From Pisaster brevispinus (Eukaryota; Echinodermata; Asteroidea; Forcipulatida; Asteriidae), in contig JAMKCF010000008.1 in assembly GCA_023634235.1 (NCBI GenBank), positions 13,173,676 to 13,237,675 on the forward strand: a stretch of DNA of 64,000 bases. The letters are read 5' to 3'. The notes beneath the pieces were generated by a model. It saw nothing but the letters and a program-made list of their open reading frames with translations, ran no database searches and had not been told where the DNA came from. Below, piece after piece: positions 12,401 through 21,400 of this stretch. Each line of letters starts with the position of its first letter. Positions within the stretch are counted from its first letter, which is position 1. Position numbers and translations under genes: made by a program.

Positions 12401-15400
12401 CATTTTTGTCAAAATTGGTTATGGAGAAACAGCCTTTTAAACTTTACGATGTATTTTAAAGTATTTCAATACCAAGTTCTTGTGAAAGTCCCTAGCAACG
12501 AGTACGTTCCCGTTGGACTATTCGTCTGAAATTTTCACCAAGTGTTTGTTATGTCTTTTAAAGTACAACATATTTTGCATTTCATTTAATGCACTATATC
12601 GCTATTTTTTAAAATTAATTTGCATACTGTGCTATTTCTTATCATTTTTTGGCAAATTTTAAAATAGCAAACACACACTTGAAAATTATTTTGAAGAGTT
12701 AAGACCTTTTTCGGTGAATTTAGCTTTTTCTTAAAGTTAAAAAAATGAACACTGGCTGTATAAACCCTATGAATTAAAATTATGTATTTTTTTGTGTGAA
12801 AACAAGAGCTTTTTGGGAAAAAAATATTTAAAAATTATTTCACATTTTTTTTTGTAATTTTAAACTATCAGCTTGAGTTGTTTAATAAAACTCTTAAATA
12901 AGCTCGCTTTTCAGGATTAAAACTATTTTTTGGCTAAAAATTTAAAGTTTTTGTAAAAAAAAAAAAAGTTTACAAATTTAATATTTCCTTCTATTAATTT
13001 AAATCTAGCACTAGTCAACATAGTTTGCCTTCTAAGATCGAACTAAAGTTAATTAATCAATTTTGAAATAATCTTTGGGTTAACATTTGCTGTCAGGGTC
13101 GATCTTTTCGTTATCTCCTGCTGAAAATGGCGATGTGGAATCAGATTCCAAATCGTTTTCTGATTCAACGTCGTCATTTTCACATCGAAGTTTAATAACA
13201 AAGTAATCTTCCGTTCCACGAAACCATCGTGTGTCTCTCCTCACGGAGATCATTCAAAGCTTCAGCCAGACACTGATTCTTCAAACCCATACTTAAGCAA
13301 ATAATTAACGAAACAGTATAGAAAACCTGTTGCTTAAAACAAGATATGTTGGCTAAAATAGTAAATAATTATGAAAATATTTACGCTCGGAGCAAGAGAA
13401 GTCAGTTGAGTTGGACAGAATTGACAGGTACTGCGCTGTGTTTTCGCGTGGCACGCACTCTATAAACAGTCACATGGCAGTCACCTGACAATGAATAAAC
13501 AACCAATCCCATTCACGGCGCATGCGCGCGCTCGACCGTGCGCCCATTGTCCAATCGTTACACTACACTGTATACACGTGACCGAAAAGATCCACGCTCC
13601 TAGTAACAAGCGCCCTTTGTATACGTGTCAGAAATTAACCTGCCTTGGTTTTGCATTTGACCTTTAACCTTTTCTATGTCCACATACAGAAAGGCAACGT
13701 CCTCAGCTTTCAGATGATACCAAAATTATAATAGGGGGGTTCCAAACAATGTGCTGCCAGATGTGTAAAATGATGCAACTTTCCACCAAAACCGCGGACA
13801 CCGATCGCGCAAACCACCAACAAAACGTACACAAAACACGTTTTTTTCCATCTTTATTGGTCAAAATAAACATTCAATCTTACAAATTATGAAAGTGTGG
13901 ATATCAACGATGTCAAAAAAGGGATAATAAAAAAATCACACCAACGAAACATTTATCACCCTTTCAACATTGACGAGACCATCACGTGAAAAGGCATAGC
14001 GCGACTTACGGGCCTTTTTTGCAGAGCGGGTCACATATAGTATATACAATTACATATAGTGTATACAAACTAAACAAAGTTACAACAAACCGCCAGTGAG
14101 TGGCAGGATGCAACAGGTGACCAGCACCACCACAGAGCCATACTGGCACAGTTGAAGGGGAGGGGATGGGGTTGGGGGAAGAGGAGGCAAACTGATAGAT
14201 AGAAAGGGACAATAGGAAGGACTTTCAATACCAGTAGTTAGACAGTTAGAAACCCAAGAGCAGACGCTGAAAAATTGAAAAGTGGAATTGAATTATGAAT
14301 TGTAAAATAAAAATGGTTTGGTAAAGACATTTTCATTGACGGAGTGGTATCAGGAAAGGGCTTCACCTGATGAGTTGATGAGTTGTTTGAAGACGAAGAG
14401 GGTCCCGATGCGGACTTTCTCGTTGCCTTCTATTTTCTGAAGGAGGTATCCAATGACGCGATCTGGGAAGGATCTTGCGACAACGGCGAAGCAACGCAAC
14501 AGCTCGTTGTGGTTCTTCATCGTCATGGGTTGGGTAAAATCTGGCGGTACACATACCTTTGGAAGACAAGACACAACCCGCAAAAACCAAGAAAGAACGT
14601 ACATTTCGTCAGTCATGCCACAAGCTGATGTATGGTGCACCTAAGCCAAAACTCTGAGTTTGGAGAAAATTGCTCTTGAAGTTGAACTATTTTTCAAACT
14701 GCAGTTTCGAAGACGGATTACTAGTTTTTCACCAAAATTTAAATATCAAAATAAAGCTGACTTCTTCATTAGTACAGAACTGTCAATGTGTTTTCAATCT
14801 TGCAACTGTTTTGTTGAGTTATTCATTTTTAAACAAAGTTTCACTTTGTAAAAACAAAAAACTCAAGACGTGCACGCAGAGCGTTGTGTAAACCAATGCA
14901 TATGTCGCTTTGTGAAAAGGCTAAACTTCACTTGGTCAACAGATACGCCACTTTGTGAAAATGCAAAAGTCGTACTACGCATGTTTGGCACCGTGGCAGC
15001 GCTATGTGCTTCAATGGATAAAGTGGCATATCAACGCCACTTCATGGAAACAAAGAGTTAGAGAGAAAGATTTGAGGCTTTGCATTTGATCAACATCATG
15101 CTTAGTTTGTAGCACACTGTGACTGATGTCACTCCAGAAGAATATTTGTTTTTTACAAGAGCTGTATTACCACTGGATCGAAACTTTGGTAAAATCAATT
15201 TATCATAACATCCCAGACTGGAATACTATAATCAGATAGTCACTGTCCTACCTGAGCATGCAGTATATTCAGTATGGTGTCTAGCTGGGGATCTAGCATG
15301 GTGCTACCATTCTCCACGGCTGCCTCCAATATCATACAAAGACCCTGTTCATTTAAAAACAATAACAAACCATCATAACTCTTCCTCTTTATTTACACTG

Positions 15401-18400
15401 TTGACACTGTGTATCCTATTTACATAAGCAACAAATAGTCAATGCCCTGGGCCCACTTTCACGACTCTGCTTACTACGGAATTCTGCCCTCACAGTGCCT
15501 TGTAAAGGACATGATTCTATGGACCGTAAGGACAGAACTCCGCGGTAAGCAGCGCCCGTGAAATTGGACCCTGACATTTTGACCCTAGCAGAGTCTTTCT
15601 CTAAGACTAACCGACCACACAACACACATAAAGTACTATTTTTGTGCATTTAAACCGTTGGTACTTTTGGTTGGTAAGCAGTTTGCAACAGCTAACTCAA
15701 TTTTCGTGTTTACATAAGCACAAGGCCTAAAGAACGCTTAGAAATTTTGGATTGGCATATCTGACTGCGCTAACTGGAAGCAAATGAATTTCTAGTTGGG
15801 TAAATTTGATGTTTGAACCCATTTCCTTCTTTGGTCTAGAACAGAAATCTTCAGCCCCTGAGCTTGCCCAGCAAATACCAGGTCAAGGGTGGGAAGTGGG
15901 TGCCTTGAATTGGTACACGGTGGGCAAAGACTGGGTGAGCTGATGGGACTTCTGTTGCACTAGCAAAGAGCCTAACAGCCTTTACCTCTAAACCATTCAA
16001 GTTTATTGAAAAAATAAGTTTTGGGAAGGTGAAAACGTTACCTGCGTAATGAAAAATGGTTCATGGTGCTTCTTGTACAGGTTCAAGATGGACGGGATGA
16101 GTTTTGGGGTCTGCTCTTCGAGCCGCTCCTGGGAAATGATCTTAGACATGTTGCCCAACCCCTCCACGACAATCAAGCGTAGCTTGGGAAATAAAAGACA
16201 AATTAGGAAACTTTTAACTCTTAAAAGTAGAAGCAGACAAAAACTCCTTCACTTGGGTGCACCACCTTCAGTATATAAGCTTCAGACAGCGGATTGAGAG
16301 ATTTTGTCTCTGAATATCAATATAACGTTTTCCAACTTGTGTGTAAATGGACGATGAATGTTTACCGACTTCTGTTTTTTGGGGGGGGTGCAGTCGCAAG
16401 AAATTGGTTGGCTCAGTGGTTTCTTTCCCTGCCTTTCACCTCTACGACCCCCGGTTCGAATTCTCAACTGAGACCGGATCCTTGCTTGTGGATTGGGTTT
16501 CCAATCCCTACCTGATGGCAAGAGTTTTTCCCATTGGGGTTTTCCTCCCAAATCTAAACACTGAACATTTCTTCTCTTTTGTTTTATTTATCCTGTTATT
16601 GACACTAATTGTGCTGTTGGATGTGTAACAAAATAACTTAATGCGGCAGGCAGGCAAAGAATCATCAACCTGTAACTGCCATATAGCCAGGGACCACACC
16701 CAAGTTTACGATACAACCTGGGAAGCAGCAGATCACCTTAAGGGGATGTGACTTTTTGTTTCAAATACCAAGCATATTGAAAGAGAAAAGATCATGGGTT
16801 TGTTTGAAAGCGCAGTGGAAAAGCTTCCACCAACGTAAACATATTTTAACTTTTACCTTTGGCTCTTTTGACTGCAGCCAAGAATTGAAGACGTGGTCAA
16901 ACGCAGTGAAGATCTGTGTGGAGTACGTTTGCCTGCTGATAGACGAATCAGGAGCGTTCTCAATGTTGGCCACGTAGTCTTCTATACTCTCGCTGAATTT
17001 TGACAAAGCTGTGCAGGAAGGTCAAACCAACATTTACAATCACACAAGTTCAGCAATCAGGCCCCCCCAAAAATTACCACAAAATTATGCTAACAAGAAT
17101 AAGGTGTAGGGTAAAACTAAAATTAATATTCTTTATCCCCGATGTAAAATTAATATCTATTAAATCGTTGCGGAACCCGCTGCTAAAATATAGGATTCGA
17201 ACTGCCTCTAGCTACCGGGCAATCTCGGTGGTCTAGTTGGTAAGACACTGCTCTAGAATTGCAAAGGTCGTGGGTTCAAATCCCACCGAGTAATATGCCT
17301 GTGATTTTTTTTCACAGAACTCAGGAAAGTACTGAGTATACAGTGCTAACACACATCGGTGTAGGGGTAAAAACCAAAATTAATTCTCTTTATCCCCGAT
17401 GCAAAATTAACATCTATTAAAGAATAAGGTTACTACCATGTCACATTTACAGTCTGTTACTGGCACCCTGCTGATTTTTGCTCAGCAGAAAATGTTTTAG
17501 CAACACTTTCTGCCTAAGCAGCCCTATGACATTGGGCCCTGGCCAACGTGGCTAGTCCTTTTATTTTCATTACCTAACCTGTAGTCTCGGATTAAATTAG
17601 TATTGACCGCTTGCACCATCGTCAAACACAGCAACTGCCTGCCGCACTCGCCATTTTGGGAGATATTGACTCCCCAAATGGCGCAACCAACATTTATGTG
17701 GCGATGACATCAGGTGAATCGCTTTAATACCCGAGGTGAAGAATGTGAAGAAAGTTAAGTAATCAATTCTTACCATTCACGATGACCCATTTCATGTTGT
17801 CCTGCTTGGCCATTCCAAGCATAGGGAGCATGGTGCCCAGTGTAGCTGTGAGGAACGGCACAAAGCCAAAACCTGGGAGGGCGAAACAAAATACAGCTGT
17901 TGTAAAACCTTTAAATTGGGCACAACACCCACCTGAGGGTAGATTAACTAGTTTGTATGCTCAGAAAGTAAATAGTAAAACTTGAAACTTCGCATGGTGG
18001 AAGTATGACCATTAGCTGCTATTTTTTTTGTTTCATTTTTTTAATTTAATTTTTGCTGCTGCTATTTGGTTGCAATTTACTTAGTGTTTCAGTACAATAT
18101 TACTATATATTTATGTATGTCTTCTTTGAAGTTGTGTACAAGTGGTTTTTATAAAAGAGTGGCGACAAGGTCTTCAACAGCCGTTTAAAACCAGCAGGGT
18201 CGTGGCCATGCGATAAAGGACAGAGCCAAAGGCATGCATATGCGTGGTGGTCTAGCGTGCAAAAGTCCAAAAAGAATGGAATGAAAATGCACGCCGAATA
18301 GTACCTAAATGCACGCCTAATGGCGTCGGCAATGACATGGTGCGAATAATGAATGCTGCGTGACATCCAATCCTCGAATCAAATGGCAAGGATCTACTTC

Positions 18401-21400
18401 GGTGTTATATAATAATGGATTCAGCGTCCTTTAGGTTCTATACAAAGATTATAGAGTGCCCAAGGCTGAAATGTAAAGTACGCACTGGACGCCATTTCAG
18501 CAAGCAACTCTTGTGATGTAACAATGACTATTGCTATCAATGAACAACAAAACATTTGCTTGCTGAAATGGCACCCATCAGTATTTCACGTTCCAACAAT
18601 AGGAAGGGCTTCAGTTCCCCGTCTTGCCCCTTCGGCACTCTATAATCTTTGGCTCTATCTCTATAGTCATCTACTTACTATTTGCTGTGGCCAGATTAGC
18701 CATCGTGTGGATGACAAAATAGTGGGGTAGTGTTCCCGGCTGGAATTTACGCACAAGCTCCTCCATGACCTCATTGCAATACTTATGACCCAGAGCTACC
18801 AGGACACCGCTGGCCGCTGTCTGCCACTCCGGATTCACCTCCTGGCAAACCCCCAAAAATATATAACATATCCATTAAAGGTAGGGTCATAGATTGGTAA
18901 GTAATCCAAAAATTAATGACCATAAAAACTTACTTGGTGAAAAGCACTGCAGCTGTTGTTTAGTATAATAATAGTAAATAATAATAACAGTAAAGACTTG
19001 TTATGTGCACATATCCACCCTGCTGGGTGTTCAAGGCGCATAAACTAATTCGAGGGAGGATTCCCTTCGAAGTAATATGGTTTGGATAATTTTTCACCCC
19101 AAAATATTTGAATCTGAGAAACGATTCATGCAGGGTTGTATCCATTCATGAATGCTGCTGTCACCTCACCAAACAAGGATGGATTCCACATCCGTGTGAA
19201 AATACTGTGACAGTTTTTTGCTGTTTTCTCAGCAAGTAGACACTGTATTCAACTGAAACTTTTACAGATGACTTTTATTATCTTTCTTTATAATTTTGCC
19301 AATAAATCAGCGTTTTGTTGAAAAAAAACCAACAACATATAACCCTACAATGTACCTTTGAATCTTCTCATCAATGGAGAAAATGTTTTGAAATATTGAC
19401 CTAGATAATTGCACACTAAAATTGAATAAAATTTTTTTGACATTAAGTGGATACTAATTTTTGAATAAAAATGAATTCACAATATCGTTACAGACAACAG
19501 AGAAACAAAGGTACCAGGCATAACCAACCAGGGGGGTGGCAAAGGAAAGTTAACACAGCAACTGTCTTTAGTTCCGAGATATTCAAAATTGCTCATTCAC
19601 TTGCGACCAAGAAATTGAGTGTTCACAGGCACAGTTCAAATACAATTTTTGCTAGTTATTTAAATTTTGGGGGGTAGAAAAAAAAAACCCACCTTGGATG
19701 AAGTGAGCTCATCCGACGCAAGTTTGACCAGGTCAGGGATGAGGGGCAAAGGCACTCGGTCCAGGGTATCCTTCAAGACTCGCTCCATGGTTTGCAATAT
19801 GACAACACGGTGGTCCTTCTGGAGCTGCTCCAAAATAGAAAATATTTCAAGTTCAAACTAAATACTACCCCCAAAATACCAATTTAGATTTGTACAATGT
19901 TGATAATATGAGTGCAGCTTTGGTAAAAATGGCAGAAAAAAAGCTGTTTTTACTGGAATGCTTACCCTCTATGAACCAAGATGGGGTGCAACATCGGTAA
20001 TGGTGTCCCAGCAGGGCTTCAATTTGGGATAAAATTCTACAAGACCACAGATCTCAGAGCTCAAATTGTTTACTGGACCAGGATTTATTTAACAAGACCA
20101 GAATATAAGCGCGAATGAAGCTTTTTACACAGTTCATTATGTAAACTGTTTATATTTTTTTAAACACCATGGAGAAATGTATCTTGTTTAGAGAGTACTT
20201 CGATAAACAACAGAATTATAAAATCAACATTTGAACACTAGGGCTAGTAGTTCAAAATGTCTATAAATACTAGACCAGAATTCTTTTTTACAGGACCAGC
20301 ATCAAAGAGAGAAGAAGAAACAACAAGTACACAGTTTAACAAATAAACTGTTTTTATCTTAACAAACACTACAAAGATTTATCTCATTTGTACTATCGGT
20401 GAGTACACTTCGATACTCAGCAGAAATTAAAGATTTTACACAGGTATTCATGGTATTGGTATTCAATTGAAATATAACACAAGACCACTGGACTTGTCCG
20501 GTCATGAGTTGAATGGCCTGATGCTAAAACCACTGGCCTTGGGCCTGCTGCAGCAGTCCAGTGTAAAATTTGAGCCCTGCCCAGCAAAATTGCTGCTCCA
20601 AACTGACAAACCACCTTATACAGTTGTACCATGTACACTCTTATTAAGTCAGGGTACATCATTGGTAAAGTTAGACAAAATTTGATTAAATAATCAAATT
20701 TTTCTAATTTGTCTAACTTTATCCAATATTGGATGTGTTAAAAGGGATGTACAGTTATTACAGATTTGTTTATGTTGGGAGAACCTTAGGTACAGGCCTA
20801 AGGCATGCCAAATCCTTTTGAATCAATACATAAGTCTGTAAGTGCCCCAAAACAATCCAACTTCTCTAATATTTGTATAAGGATTTTAGCACGTAACCTT
20901 GGTACAGTGTACATGTACAATGTAAACTACACACTAAACGAAAGCATAAGTGTAATATTATACCTTTTATATTTACCCATTGCACAACAAGCAGCGCACT
21001 TTCACACGCCTGTCCTGTCCATTATTTTTGGGAGTCAAAAATAACACAAAGGAATTGACTCCAAAAACGGTGAAAATGGCAGATGCGCATTTTGCAGAGA
21101 TCCGTTCCGCGTGTGCAAGGGGTCAATAATTCAAACTTGACCTCTATTGCCCTTTAAATTGTGAAAAACCATGTCTTTTTTAATACACTTTAATAGTCAG
21201 GGTTTGAGACCACATTAACATGTCTGTCCTAGGATTGAGAACTCTGGGATGTAAAGACAGTATTGAGGTGAGTACCAGCATTTCTTACTGAAACAAGGGA
21301 CTTGAAATTACTATATTCTAGCTCAGGTGACCGGCTGTATAGTATGCATACATTAAGCATCATTATTTTGTGAATGATTTGTCAAAGGGTATGATCAGCC

